NCBI GenBank assembly: GCA_011319805.1
Contig: SJRY01000062.1
Coordinates: 310,001-374,000 of the forward strand
DNA: 64,000 nt
DNA from: Macrocybe gigantea
Lineage: Eukaryota > Basidiomycota > Agaricomycetes > Agaricales > Callistosporiaceae
Reading direction: 5' to 3'
In this document: positions 47,732-61,477 of the stretch, piece after piece
How the letters are laid out: every line of letters starts with the position of its first letter
Numbering within the stretch: position 1 is the first letter of the stretch
The notes under the pieces: generated by a model
What the model was told of the DNA's origin: nothing
What the model saw: the letters and a program-made list of their open reading frames with translations, nothing else
The model's database searches: none
Translations under genes and position numbers: made by a program

Positions 47732-50506
47732 ATGGCTACGAAAGTTCTCGCTCGAAATATTCGTATACGTCGATCTGGCTCCAGAGCCTCCCACCGCCCT
47801 CGAAAACGGCAACGGATTGAACAACCAGACGCGGCCCAACCCACACATTCGGCAGAAAATAACATGGCCTCGGCATTGAACAAGAAAGCTAGACGGAACG
47901 CGGCGCGGAACGTTACGGGAGAGGATGTTGCCTCGTCGAGAAAGTCGGTCCCCAAATTAACTGAGACGCCGAGGAAGACCAAGGTCGGGAACGGGGAGAT
48001 ATACAGCTCGAGCGCGAAAGCGTACGCGAACGATAGGGTTAATAACAACAAGATCGACGAGGAATTCAAAAAGCATCTCACTGTTTGCGGTGTCGACGAA
48101 TTCCTAACCAAGTACATACCTTCCCGCGACGATAGCATGCCTACAGCTGATGGTATTGCTGGCGTATTCAACGGCGTCAATCAGGCATCAAAGGAAGAAC
48201 AAATGTATCCTCCTTTCGTATGTTTTTATGATTAAGTCTTCCAACATCATCTGATGCTATCTACCCTCTCATTGCAGATGAATGGACTTCAACGACTTGT
48301 TGCGTCATTCCCCAGGAAAAAAGGATTGCTTCCTTCACCACTGCGAACGTCGTCTTCTCTGCGTTACATTCGACACATCATACGACGCAGCCCGACCTGA
48401 CATCTGCCCTTCCTGGTGATGATAAACCTGCCAAATGGTCATGGAATGAAGCCGCTCTTGTATGGGAGCTCAAACTCAAGGCGAAAGATGACCCTATCGA
48501 CTCGAAAGGGAACATCAAAGAGGGAGAAGACTACACGAGCACTCGCGCTCAACTTTATAAAGTGGCACGTAACCTTTTCATGGCACACCTCAGCTGTTTC
48601 GTATTCGTCGTCGGAGCGTATGGTCCAATGATGCGATTTTATCGTTTCGACCATTCCGGGATTATCGCTTCAGATGCATTCAATTATACGACATCGCCGC
48701 AGTATACGCAAGCATTTTTATGGCGGCTTGCTAACCCTCTCCCATACAATGATCGTCCAGCCCCAGCCGGCACGATAGTTGGCGCCGATCCTACAATACT
48801 CCGCCCATCAGATGAAGAATTTGAGCATTACTTCGACCGCTTGATCAGGAAATGTCCAGAGCTGGCATCGGAAAGGGTTAACATCCGAGGTGAAGCTCTT
48901 CTAATCGATGCTGGCATTGATGTGGACGATGCGGATGGTGCAAAGGGTACGTTGCGAACTTGGCAGGCTTAAACAGTTTTCTCATTGTCTCAATACCTAG
49001 TTCTCCTCAAAAATGTTCCGTCATCCGAATATATATTGCAAGGTACGTGTAATGCGGCTGGTTTGGTGCGTGGAGACATGTCATCCTCACCATGCGTTAG
49101 ATGGTGCAACGATATGTCCCGTGAAATGTTTTGCATTCGAAGCTTTGCATGATGCAACGACTGTCGTTGGAAGAGCGACCCACGTCTTCAAAATTCTGAT
49201 TCTAGGAAGTGAGCCTTCCGAGGATCAGATCTGCACCCTCAAAGATGCCTGGCAGCAACGGACACGAGACCACGAAGGGATGATGTACAAGAGAGTCAAG
49301 GCGAATGCCAGGAATCCAAAGGTCCAAGAAGAACTGATGGCTTCACCTGTCTTAAAGCTGGACATGACCGCACCCGACGCAATGGCAAAGACTGGATTGG
49401 CCAATCACATTGGCACTTTCAACATGTCGTACTGCGAAGGTGCTGAGACATTCGGACTCGTCACCCAGTCGGCTCGGTTGTATATGCGGGGAAGGATTGA
49501 TGTTGATCCCGATACTGAACCCTCGCTGTTCGACCGTAACCGGATTCGCTCGATAATGATGAATATTGGCAGACCATTGACGACGTTCCGATGCACGAAG
49601 GAGCTTGTGATGGCCCTTACGGATGCCGTGAAGGGTATGTCTTCCGACACCAGTCTGATCGATTTCTCACCTTGGATATACAGGACTCGAGTTCCTCAAA
49701 ATTTGCGGCATTATGCACCGCGATGTGAGCTCCGGCAACATCCTTCTCAACGACACCAAAGAGATTACGGGCGGTTTTCTTCACGACCTCGACTATAGCA
49801 CCTGTATCGCTTGCGCTGCCGACCCGCCTGATCCCAAATTTGAAGATCGTGTCTCCAAGCATTTAAAGGACATGACTGTAAGATATCCGTGAGACGCTAA
49901 ATTACACCACTTCTAATGTTGTGCTTACATGCAGGGTACACGTCCATTCATGGCAATGGGCATTCTTGAGTCTGACAATATGAGGGAACCCCATGCTCCA
50001 CACCATGATCTAGAATCAGTATTCTGGGTTGCGATGTGGTGCCTTCTCCGTCACAGTGACCACACCCATCGCAATGGGGCAGACGCGGCCAGCAAGCTCT
50101 TTGATGTTGACGACATTTTGTCAACGAAAGTTTCGTGGTTCTCGCCAGGGAATGACTTCGCAATCAGAGACAATCGGGCTTTGAGCGAGTTGGTACAGGA
50201 AATGAGGGACAACTTCACGCACCACAATCCCATCTTCCGCAAAGCAGCAAACCATCTACCATATGTCAATGCCGAGAAGCTTTCGAGATCATGACAAACT
50301 CCTTGGACGAAAAGAAAAAGACTTGGCCAGACGATGACATGAGCCGGGTATTCCACCGACCTGAATCCGCAACCACTGGCACAAAAAGAAAACAAGCTGA
50401 TTCAAAGACGACTCCGAGCAAGTCAGGGAAAAGCTCCAAGTCGGCGACGCCAGGTGATACTCATGGAGAGATTGAGGACGGAGAAAGCGACGACGACGCG
50501 AAGTAG
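47732..50506 (+). CDS. FunK1-type fungal protein kinase
   Basis: A lineage-expanded kinase-like protein of Agaricomycetes (PF17667). Start MATKVLARNIRIRRSGSRAS has a basic tail. An N-terminal region with FKKHLTVCGVDEFLTKYIPS is followed by a long divergent N-lobe (RAQLYKVARNLFMAHL, VVGAYGPMMRFYRFDHSG, YTTSPQYTQAFLWRLANP). The catalytic core follows: TFRCTKELVMALTDAVKG, spliced at about 49635-49683 to LEFLKICGIMHRDVSSGN, with HRDVSSGN the family's catalytic loop, then LHDLDYS in place of DFG and GTRPFMAMGIL. HDLESVFWVAMWCLLRH matches the usual FunK1 ending. A Lys/Ser-rich acidic tail finishes the protein. One base appears missing near 50277 (GAGAAGC for GAGGAAGC). Function of the family is not established. 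Earlier exon joins (48225-48330) are approximate. Confidence 0.88.
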
Positions 50507-50721
50507 TTCCAAGGGCAAAGATATAGATAGTGATGACTCCCGACCCCTAACCCCCATAAGTAAAAGTAATGGCGTCTTACTCCGTACTTTGTAGTTATTG
50601 TACCATACGCTATGGCAGGCGGCGAGTAGTCTCAATCCAGTCTGTGTACCCGACGATGGACACAATGGATACCATGCCGCCTCAGTTGCTCAGACTAGTG
50701 TTCTTCATAATTAGCAGTTCT
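50507..50721. other. 3' flank of the FunK1 gene
   Basis: Probably the 3' untranslated end; it contains no coding signal. Confidence 0.4.
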
Positions 50722-51150
50722 TCAGTTAATTAGCTGTCCCTCAATCGCATAAAGCTTACCATGCTGGATGTACGCGACCGTGTTCATCCTTGTCACTTGA
50801 GCAAACTGGATGATTGCCAAATCAGGCGCATAGTACGTTTCCATTGTATGTGGCCACGTTTCTCCGTTCACCTTCTGTAGTTCTCAAATTCACGTCTCCA
50901 TGAATTGCAACGTTGGCAAATCCGCTCAACGATTCCAAATTCGAATTTTTCGAGGTCCGTCAGTTCTTTGGATCCCATCCGCTCATGTGTCATTATTTGA
51001 CAACGTTTGAGTCGCCTATGCAAGGTACTGGTCCCCTTCCCAGCCATGTGTCGCTGATTGAAGCTTGGACTTCAACCCCTACGCAAGTATTTTCCTGGCA
51101 TCGTCCAAGTACTTGTAGCACGGAAGTCAGTACCAGGCGATCCGACGGTT
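50722..51150 (-). CDS. Possible small minus-strand gene, unknown product
   Basis: On the minus strand a stretch ending at the stop at 50722 reads protein-like: VNGETWPHTMETYYAPDLAI and FAQVTRMNTVAYIQHGKLYA, ending GQLIN. Just upstream in another frame is GFANVAIHGDVNLRT, and above that HGWEGDQYLA. Frames change between these pieces without good introns of normal size, so either bases are missing here, as in neighbouring genes, or this is a decayed gene. No start could be fixed and no family was recognised. Confidence 0.3.
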
Positions 51151-51549
51151 GATTGACGATCCTACAGATGGCGAGAGCTGCCAAATGTGACTGTCATAAT
51201 CCGGATAGCCTCAAACCAAGCAACGTGTCTGTCACCACCAGCTTTCACCGCACCTATCATTTTAGCGTCATGCTAGAGAACGGAAACGACATACATAACT
51301 CAATGCCCGATGACTTGGCCACTGGGCGGCCATGTTGCCCTGGCACCGCCACCAGCGCAACCGAGTCACTCTAAAACTGACAATTGGGCGTTACGACATG
51401 ACTCTGACCACTCTGGCAGTGAGTCAGATGTTCAGGCACTAGCGATGCGCCGCCGCTTCTCTACCACGTATATCAACCCACCCACGATACGCCATACCGA
51501 CCTTTCAACCAAAAAAGTCTGCACGCTCTCCGAGTTCTCTCTTCGACTT

Positions 51550-53122
51550 ATGGCCAAGCTCGACGACCTCCCTCATGACCTGTGGTACATCATCTGCGAC
51601 CTCTTGCCCCTCGCATCTCTCTTTAGTCTTAGAAGGGTACGTAACATCGGACGGAAATGCTCAACGCCTTTCTAATAATTTAACCTCAGGTTTGCAAAAA
51701 CGTCAACTTTTTAGTCTCGGATCGAAGCATCTGGCACCGTGCTGTGCAGAATGCGTCTCTCATCTCGCCGATTATGCGCTATGACCAGAAACTCTCAGCG
51801 CTTTCTTCGACTCAGCTATTGAATCTGGCTGCAGAAAGCATTCGCTTGGACTCGCTTTGGCACCGGAATCTGGATGCAACGCAGTTTGCTCGCCGCGATT
51901 TCAACTTAGACTTAGTACCTCTCAAGGCGCAGTTTCTCCCAGGAGGACAACACATCGCGATCCTATATAACACCGGAGAAATACACATTCATAGGAGCAA
52001 AGCTATCAAGGCAGCACCGTTGATTGTCTTACCACCATGCCCTCTGGCACCTGGAATGGCGAGGATGACCACTATGAAGATTTCTTTGTCGTCTTCTCAT
52101 GAGCCTATCATTTCCACATTGTGAGTCGGGCAAGCGTTTTCAACTCATGTCAAGTCTTAATTATTAATTACGGTATACAGAACGAATGAGCGCTTCTTGT
52201 ATGCATACAAAATTAATTGTGCCTCTTCGAGCGCGGCGCAAATCACGTCCATACGTTCAGACCGAACGATCTGCCATTTTGCAGTGGACGGCGACTTTCT
52301 GTTACATGACTTCTGGCATCCTTACGGCCGTCTCCAAGAATTTTTCGTTCAACACGTCGATGACAGTTCTGTTAGGAAAAGATCTATGATTCTTCAATGG
52401 GAGCATGAGAAGAAAGCGGTGAGCAATCACTCAACGTTCTGCATGTTCAGCTGTCTCATTCGCCTCAAGAATACATACCCGTCGGCTTTGGCCATTCTCT
52501 CGCCCAAAATATTCATGCTTGCCAATTTCACAGGCATCTCACTGTTCTCTATACCTGAGTGGAGCTCGAATCAAAAATCAATTGCTCCCTTTTGGACGAG
52601 CAAGTGTGGGTTTTCTTGGGGCCGGGTTCCCAAAATTGGGCCCGTGGTGTGGAATGGTCCTGGTGGACAACATGTGGGACTGATTTCCATAAGAAGTGAC
52701 TCGTCTACCGTCCTTCTCTCTCCCTCTCTTTGCCCGGAAAAGTGTCGTCTTTTGCGTGCCAATATGCCACACACCCCTCGTGCTGCGTGTCAGCCACAGG
52801 ATCCCGACGCACATTGTGGACAGCTTCTGACCCACTGTATTCAAAATGGAGCATCTCAAACCCACACATTCCTTTGCAGATCGCCACATTCTTCCGCCTT
52901 TGTAAGGGAAGAGGAGGAATTGAACGGACTCGCAAGTCAAGTGACGATTTTGCTATCCGCACTACCTCCATCGAGCTCAGACTTGGTCCGAAACATTTTG
53001 CTCAAGCGATCCATGACCTGTCTTGGGATGAGTCCTCGGGGTACATTGCTGCACTGTCTACGGTTGCTTGGGACCCTGTAGGAATCAAGGCGAAGAAGGT
53101 ACTAATGTTGTACCGCATATAG
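51550..53122 (+). CDS. F-box protein, tandem copy 1
   Basis: Begins MAKLDDLPHDLWYIICDLLP, an F-box (LPHDLWYIICDLLPLASLFSLRR), with an intron right after it and then VCKNVNFLVSDRSIWHRAVQ. The rest is a WD/propeller-like region without regular WD motifs: LPGGQHIAILYNTGEIHIHR, LIVLPPCPLAP, ICHFAVDGDFLLHDF, SPKIFMLANFTGISLFSIPE, GPVVWNGPGGQHVGLISI. F-box proteins link substrates to SCF ubiquitin ligases; the substrate here is unknown. Near 52775 a C is missing from the run ACACCCCTCG; with it restored the protein continues through CVSATGSRRTLW, LDLSWDESSG-like sequence and ends VLMLYRI at 53122. Copy 2 next door aligns along the full length. The ATG is chosen because copy 2 starts at the same place. 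Confidence 0.72.
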
Positions 53123-53518
53123 TATGCACACCGTCTGGTGGTGATTGCAGGGCCAGAGGTAACATTTTCGATGTGTATCTCAATGTGATGAAGACTTCGG
53201 CATTGCAGGAATTTAGTGCAGGGAATATCTTTCGTTATTTGATGGCAAACGCTTGGCACAGATGCCTACGCTGCAGCTTTAATTATGTTCGCGGTAGTCA
53301 AGAAATATCAAATTGGCACGCACTACATGTGGCACGACCATCTAGCCAAGAACAAGGCGTGAGACTCCATGTCGTATTTCTGACAGTGAATGCATCTTCT
53401 TTATCGCTTGACGTGAGGATCAATGAGCATGACAGGTCTCGAAGAGCGGTGTAACAACGCAGCGCCCCACATCTTATACATTGAAGCTTCCTTGAACAAA
53501 ACTGCGATCTGGTTTCTT

Positions 53519-55081
53519 ATGGCCAAAGTTGACGACCTCTACTATGATGCGTGGTATACTATCTGCGACTTCTTACCCCTCGAGTCTCTGTTTAGGTTAA
53601 GAAGGGTATGTTCTCTCCACGTGTAAAACCTAAAGGCATTGCAATGGCTTCATAGGTCAGCAAAAGCATCAATGTTCGGATGTCCGACCGGAGCATCTGG
53701 CATCGTGCCATGCAAAATGTATCGGTCATCTCGCCTATACTATGTGACAGGGAGATGCTCTCAATGCTTTCTTCAACGCAGCTGTTGAAGCTGGCCGCTG
53801 ACAATGTCAGCTTGGACTCACTCTGGCATCACAGCCTAGACGCCATGCAACTTTCTCGGCGCCATTACAGAATGAATTCAATGAACCTGTCAAATCTCAG
53901 CTCCTCCCTGGTGGGCAACACGTCGCAATTTTGTATGAAAGCGGGGAAATACACGTCCACAGGAGCAATTATTTGAACATTCCGCCGCTGATTGTCCTGC
54001 CACCGTGCCAGTTGGGACATGGGATTCAAAGGACAACAGCTATGAAGATATCTTTGTCGTCTTCGCATAAGGCTATCATTTCAATCCTGTAAGTGAAACG
54101 ACCTGTGAGTGTTCACATTACAATCTGATCATACAAGAACAAATGAGCGCTTCTTGTTTTCGTACAAAATCGACTGTGCTGCGCGCATTGCATCCTGTCT
54201 CGCATCTATACTCTTGGACAGATCGATTTGCCATTTTGCTGTGGATGGTGACTTCATCTTGTATGCTTTCTCACACCTAAACGGCCATGTACACGAATTT
54301 TGCATCTGGCGCCTCGACGGCGACTTCGGAGGACAAAGGTCCATGACCTTCAATGGGAACATAAGGATCAGATGGTGAGCACTTGCCCAGACTTTGCATC
54401 TTCGACTCTCTTAATCTTTCCAAGGCTACATACCAGTCAGCCTTGGCCGTTCTCTCGCCCAAGATTTTCATGTTGGCGAATTTCACTGGCATTTCCTTAT
54501 TTTCCATACCGGAATGGAGTTCGAATTCGGAATATATTACCCCATTTTGGACAAGCAACATCAAGCTTTCGACCCCATCGAGTCCCTCACCAGATATCGG
54601 GCCCGTCGTCTGCAATGCTCCAGGAGGACAACATGTTGGATTGGTATCCCTCATGACCGGCTCGTCTCTCTTCCTCCTTGCCCCGTCGTCACAGGCGGAT
54701 AGCTGCCGTCTTCTACGCGCAGGCATGACCCAGCAATCCTCATCCTGTGTATCAGTCATGGGATCCCGACGTGTGCTTCGTGTCCACGCTCACCCACCAT
54801 ATTCGAAATTGAATGTTTTTGACCCATACATCTTCTTATATGTCACAACATTTCTTCGGCTCGGAAAAGGAAGACAGGGAATCGAAAGGATTCGAGGTTC
54901 GAAAGCCGAATTTGTCACGAGTACAACCTCCATTCAGCTCAAACTCGCCCCCAAGCATGTTACTTATGAAGTGCACGATATTTCTTGGGACGAAACCTCG
55001 GGGTCAATTGTTGTTCTGTCCACCGTCGCTCCGGACCTACGAAGTAGACCAAGGAAGGCTCTCATGATTTACCGGATATAG
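53519..55081 (+). CDS. F-box protein, tandem copy 2
   Basis: Tandem paralogue starting MAKVDDLYYDAWYTICDFLP, with the intron after LESLFRLRR conserved. Parallel blocks include SDRSIWHRAMQNVSVISPIL, LLPGGQHVAILYESGEIHVH, PPLIVLPPCQLGHGIQ, ICHFAVDGDFILYAFSHLNG, SPKIFMLANFTGISLFSIPE and IGPVVCNAPGGQHVGLVSL. The end reads YEVHDISWDETSGSIVVLST and LMIYRI, stop at 55081. A frame change near 53880 moves from one frame into another without an intron; a lost base is the simplest reason, judged against copy 1. Copies 1 and 2 probably arose by tandem duplication with later divergence. No other known domain is visible. Confidence 0.72.
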
Positions 55082-55212
55082 GCCACAGGCTGCTGGTGGC
55101 CAGCATCACACATATGGAGGGGAAATCGGTTTTGCTTTTACTTTACATTCATGATATCAGTCTTCGTAAATTGCGAATGATGAATACTGCCCTTCGAGGA
55201 AAAGAAAGATCA

Positions 55213-55452
55213 AAACTCACAACGGCAACGATTGACGGCCTTCCTTGCGATGTTCTCGATATGGTTTGTGGACACCACGCAGTCACATACTTCGTTGAGG
55301 CCAAAGCCCGCCAGCAGAAGAAAAAGCTGCTCGTTTGGACGAGTTTGCTGGATCAACGATTGGAATCTACTGGCATCCTCTGGGACGTTGACGTCGTTTT
55401 GTCGTCGGACGATTTGGAATCCCCCGAACTGATAGCGGCTACTCACTCTTAA
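55213..55452 (+). pseudogene. Possible F-box-like remnant downstream of the pair
   Basis: An open frame reads TIDGLPCDVLDMVCGHHAVT, which looks like the start of an F-box (LPxDVLxxVC), followed by KKKLLVWTSLLDQRLEST and stop at 55452. It lacks the rest of an F-box protein and may be a third, truncated copy. The likeness is short, so confidence is low. Confidence 0.3.
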
Positions 55453-56978
55453 TCCTAGGTATCAGTCAGAGAGATGTGCTCCTTGTACAGAAATCTGACG
55501 ACGATGGGCCCAGGATTCATTTATATGTCCTTATCCGATATAGGATACGAGTGAAGTGCAACCACCAAATTTGTTGCTCGGCATGCCCCGGTTTAATGCC
55601 AGACTAGGTGTTGTGAAGTATCCAGACATTCACAATAATTGCCAGATAGCTCCGTGACGCCCTCTCAGATGACGCGTTTACGATCCATGCAAGGGCCGAG
55701 GCTCACGGGTACGTTTTGGGACGCTTTCTGTGCAAACGAATCGATCCACCAAATGGCCCAGACTGATATCAAGAAATTATCTTTGGCTCCATCGTCAATC
55801 AGATGCGATTTTTCCATGTGCCTGGACGATTGTAAGGCGATAACAACCAGCTGATAATTCCGCAAGTCACAGGAGCTGCATGTGCGCTTCACCGCCGCGC
55901 CGCGTCTCGTTCGACTTTAGCCCTTCCCCATCATAATTTATGGCTTTCGAAAGACCTGCTCAAAGCTTCTTTACGTCTAGGTCCGTTTTTTTAGTTTCCA
56001 CCGTTCGCTACGGTCAGTGCCAGCGGTCTGGACAGAAGAAGCGCTTAGCTGGAATACGGCGCTTAAGAAGATGAAGGACCCGACATATGCTGAGCAATGC
56101 AACCGCCATGGCCGCCATGATCAATGCGTCAATGAACAAGTCATATAGATCATGATGAGCAGACCTTCGTCTGAGCACGGATAGCCTCCGTGACACCCTT
56201 TCAGACAAGAGCCCGTTAGATATCAAGCACCTGCCTGATCCGAGTGACGAAATGGCAGCTGGAAAGTAGGATCATGCTGGTTGTCCCTCAGAGATGTGGA
56301 ATGGACCAGATTGATATATGCATTTCTCGAACAATGAAATCTTTAAGATCAGTGTCGCGGCAGAGTGATACTCATGCGATGTTCATGTTGGAAGATGGGG
56401 CGCGATGACGGCAATGGTTCTCATCGAGTTGGTGTGGCGGGGGAAGAATATCGAGGGGGACAGGCGTAGACGCAGCCATATCGAGGTATGGCGTCTAGAA
56501 CACCGTTTTGGAATCAAAAGACAGACAATGCCGGATCTACCGTCCCCAACATTTTAATCGAGAAAAATGAAGCGAGGAGATGGTTTGCCTCGCACATCGC
56601 GGATCCAGGGAGTTCTAATATGTGTCTGGAACAAGAATACAGGGGAATAATCATTGTGATAGCAAAGACAGGTAATGAGGATATATCTAGGGGACATCGT
56701 GATCAGCCATAGGCGTGTATTGACGAAGATGACGACTTACGAGGGCTGATTAAGAATACGTGTAAAATGAACATGAGATTGCACACAAATATGATGACGG
56801 AAAGGCAAGAGATAAAACCCAGCTGAAGAAGATTCCGCAAAAATAGAGGTCCATCGTGATGCGACGGAGCAGTACGACAATGAGGAGAGAATGTTGAGCT
56901 CTGCACAACAGAAGGAAAATCATGCACCATCATTCCCTAAACCGAAGTCAGCCTCGTCAACCAAGCTAGCTGGTCTAC
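55453..56978. other. Long stretch without a supported gene
   Basis: About 1.5 kb between the F-box pair and VPS4. Open frames under 80 codons occur on both strands with no recognisable content. No repeat or RNA gene was recognised. Confidence 0.45.
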
Positions 56979-58547
<1,569 letters not shown>

Positions 58548-59189
58548 TGGCCGTGCTCGACTGTTCTACCGGAAACAGATGGTCTGATGGGGAACATCAA
58601 CAGAGGTTGTTTGTACATATTATCATCAGACGGAGCAGTCATCATAAACACCAACTAACCTACACCGCCATAGAGATGACCATCAAAGATCCAAGTCAAC
58701 AACTGACATCCAATTATGCGTTTCCTTCATACAATTCTTGTTCCAGTAAGGGGTGGGCAGTCGAATGCAGTAGAAGGACCTTTTGTTGCCGAGAGCGCGT
58801 GTGGTCCAGCTCGGCGGCCTCGAGTCAACCATGCCGACAATCAAATATTACATCTTTTTTACACGCCTTGGGCACATCAATGTCAATGCTCATCATAGCA
58901 GTGCCAACAGGCGTCTTGACACGATGATGCCCTCTTTGGCAGAGATTGATCAATTGTTACCCAGCGTTCACCAGAGACGCCCTGTCCTCGCCCGTTTCAG
59001 CACAATAACCCACTTTGACCTGGCCGCTTTTAGACACAACAAAGATCCTGTTCTCAACATGTGGTCACATCGCCACCAAGCGTCTATAAGTACCCTTGAA
59101 AGGTTCTCAAAGCCTCCTTTCTCAAACCTCTCAGTCCCCGGATTACAATCTGATCTTACGGATTCCCATTCTTCCCCAGTCCCAACGCT
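58548..59189. other. Divergent promoter region between VPS4 and the small plus-strand gene
   Basis: It must hold promoters for both divergent genes. No coding signal is recognised. Confidence 0.4.
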
Positions 59190-59714
59190 ATGCCGAGTTA
59201 TCGATCGACGACCCTAGGTCATTCTCAGCGCGTGAGAACTCCGCTGCGTGCTGTATCACCAGAGGAACTTGAAGCATGGAGTGATGGTGACAGTGACGCC
59301 ACGCTCTCCGACCCACAGCCCGACGATCTTGACGATCCGTGGCCTTACACATTCCGGGTACGTGTCAAATCAAAATCACACTTTTTCCCTACCACACAAG
59401 CTCATTCAGCTCTCCGTCCCCATTCAAGGCCGGAGATATTGTGTGGGTAAGAACCGTAGGTGGCAACTGGCTTCAGGGTAAGGTCACCGGCCAAACCACG
59501 CGAAAAGGTCAAACGAGAGAGGTGAGCCATTTCCTCATCTTGCTAAACATAGGCTCCCGACTCAACGTCGACCCCGCGCTCTCAGAAAGAAGGCCTTTTC
59601 TACCCCGTCCTCTTTGACCAAAAGCTGCGCAAGTATTTCGCCCCTCTGAACGGCGAGATAAAACCAGATAGTGTGCACGTCCGCCGCTTGCTCAAAGACG
59701 CAGGATGGGTATGA
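59190..59714 (+). CDS. Small conserved protein with SH3/PWWP-like domain
   Basis: Starts MPSYRSTTLGHSQRVRTPLR, then an acidic stretch (SPEELEAWSDGDSDATLSD). After an intron a compact beta-type domain reads FKAGDIVWVRTVGGNWLQGK, continuing with VTGQTTRKGQTRE. After a second intron EGLFYPVLFDQKLRKYFAPL leads to a C-terminal SVHVRRLLKDAGWV, stop at 59712-59714. The pattern GDIVWVR...W..G.V...YPV.F resembles Tudor/PWWP/SH3-like folds that read histone marks or proline motifs, but I cannot assign it to one. The first junction (about 59358-59429) is one base out of phase. The protein is about 130 residues. Function unknown. Confidence 0.6.
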
Positions 59715-61477
59715 CACGCAGCATGATCCTTCCGTTCCGACTCATCTAGACCATTCTCGCATTTGTTCCATACACATAATTATCCTCATTTTGTGAAAAT
59801 ACCCTCTTACAATGCAATATATTTATCACATACATACCCTGGCAGCGACATCTCTGACGTCTTTGAAACATCATGAAGAGTCATTGTGACGTCTGGTGAC
59901 ATAGCCGCCCACTCAGTATGACGACTGGCGTCAGAGAACAAGCCTCCAGGCCGAACACACATGGCAGTACTGTGCGTGGGCCACAGCTTGCGGCAGCCCC
60001 TCCTCGTATATCTTCCTCTCCATGCAGTGCCCAGCAGATCGCCTGAGATGTACACATATGCGCTTCCTTGAGATCACTGCCTCGGAATTACGCATGACAT
60101 CAAGAAAATCCGTGAGAAGCACCAAGGCAGGTGAATTACCAATACGGTCATGCTCGCGATCAGCTGGGCGTCATGGTGTTCGATAATGATCTTCGCGATG
60201 GCGCAAAAAGCATGAAAGACTTTTCACACAGTACACGAATCGCCACTTTGTAACATAGTCAGAGCAAAGTAATAACATATGAACAGGAAAGGAACGTTCC
60301 GTGAGGACCAACTTGAACAGACGCCTAAGCCAAATAGCAACACAAGAAAAAAACGCGAGTCCGGCTTAAAGAGCATAAAACGGCCCACAAAGTCTACCAG
60401 ATGCCTACCTAAAGAGTGAATGTGGGGAAACCGAATCACATGCCGACGCAACCGACGCGTTTGTGCCGATTCGACTCGCCTAGCCACATCCTTCTGGTAT
60501 TAGCCTTTGTTCTCGTGTTTCGCCTTATCTCAGCTGAGTCCCTAACCGACCTAATGGTCGGCTGTGTGGAGACGACTTTTCCAACTGCCGTACGAAGATC
60601 ACTTCAACGGCGATGGAGAAACCATCATGATCACGGAGTCTATCCAAATAAATTATCGAATTGTACACGACAGTATGGACTACACGAGGCACAGAAAAAG
60701 TGAAGGAAAAAAGAAAGGCAAGTGTATAAGCAATGACTACAGAAGAACATGCATGCAGAACGAGGAAAGAGAGCGGGGGAAAGAAAATGGGGAAACCGAA
60801 AAGGTTAACTACACAAAAGCGAAGATTATGTACAGCTAAGTTACCTAAGAGGCAGAGTTCGATCGGGAAACATAGAAGAGGAATTTTGAGTTACACAAAG
60901 CCTCGAAGAATGGCCACTTGTCTTCTCGTAGATTGACCTTCTTGCCAAGGAAAAAGAACGATTGCAAAACCCAGGGAGACGTAGCATCCGATGCCATAAC
61001 GGAGCGGAAACGTGATGAACATCGAGAACGAAGAGGCACAGATGATGGCAATGTCCCGCGTCGAAAAGAGTATATGCATCGAAGATGAAAGGTTGTTAAA
61101 TAGCAGCTCTGCAAAACGAAAAAAGCCAGCCAGGAAAAAAGCGAGACATGAAACACAAAATGAAGCTAGCAATAGTCAAATATATGTGTTTTGAAGTAGA
61201 CAAAAAAAGCACTGAATCAAGTTGTACGTACACAAAAGGGCAGAATAGGAAAGGACAAAGCTATATCATGATCGTCGTCGTCATTACTATCCTTCGATCG
61301 TAGGGCGGATGGGGAAGGGATGAGAAGAAAGGGAGCGACGGGAAAGGCAAACGACCTCAAAAGGAAGGGACAAAAAGATGAGCGCAACAAAAGAAAAAAG
61401 AGCGCAGTTAAACGTAAGAAAAAAAGCTGGGAAAAAACAAAAAAAAAACATCCCGATCCCTTTCCCTCATCCGTCTT
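59715..61477. other. Convergent region, A/G-rich, nothing recognised
   Basis: About 1.8 kb between convergent genes. 60650-61450 is rich in A and G on the plus strand (AAAAAG, GAAAGG runs), so spurious open frames such as the hydrophobic minus-strand one at 60891-61172 are expected. Parts near 61400 are probably the kinase 3' untranslated region. Confidence 0.45.

Noticed and set aside
60845..61172. Hydrophobic minus-strand frame resembling a small membrane protein
   Set aside because: It lies in A/G-rich sequence whose complement is rich in T and C, which yields Phe/Leu/Ser by composition alone.
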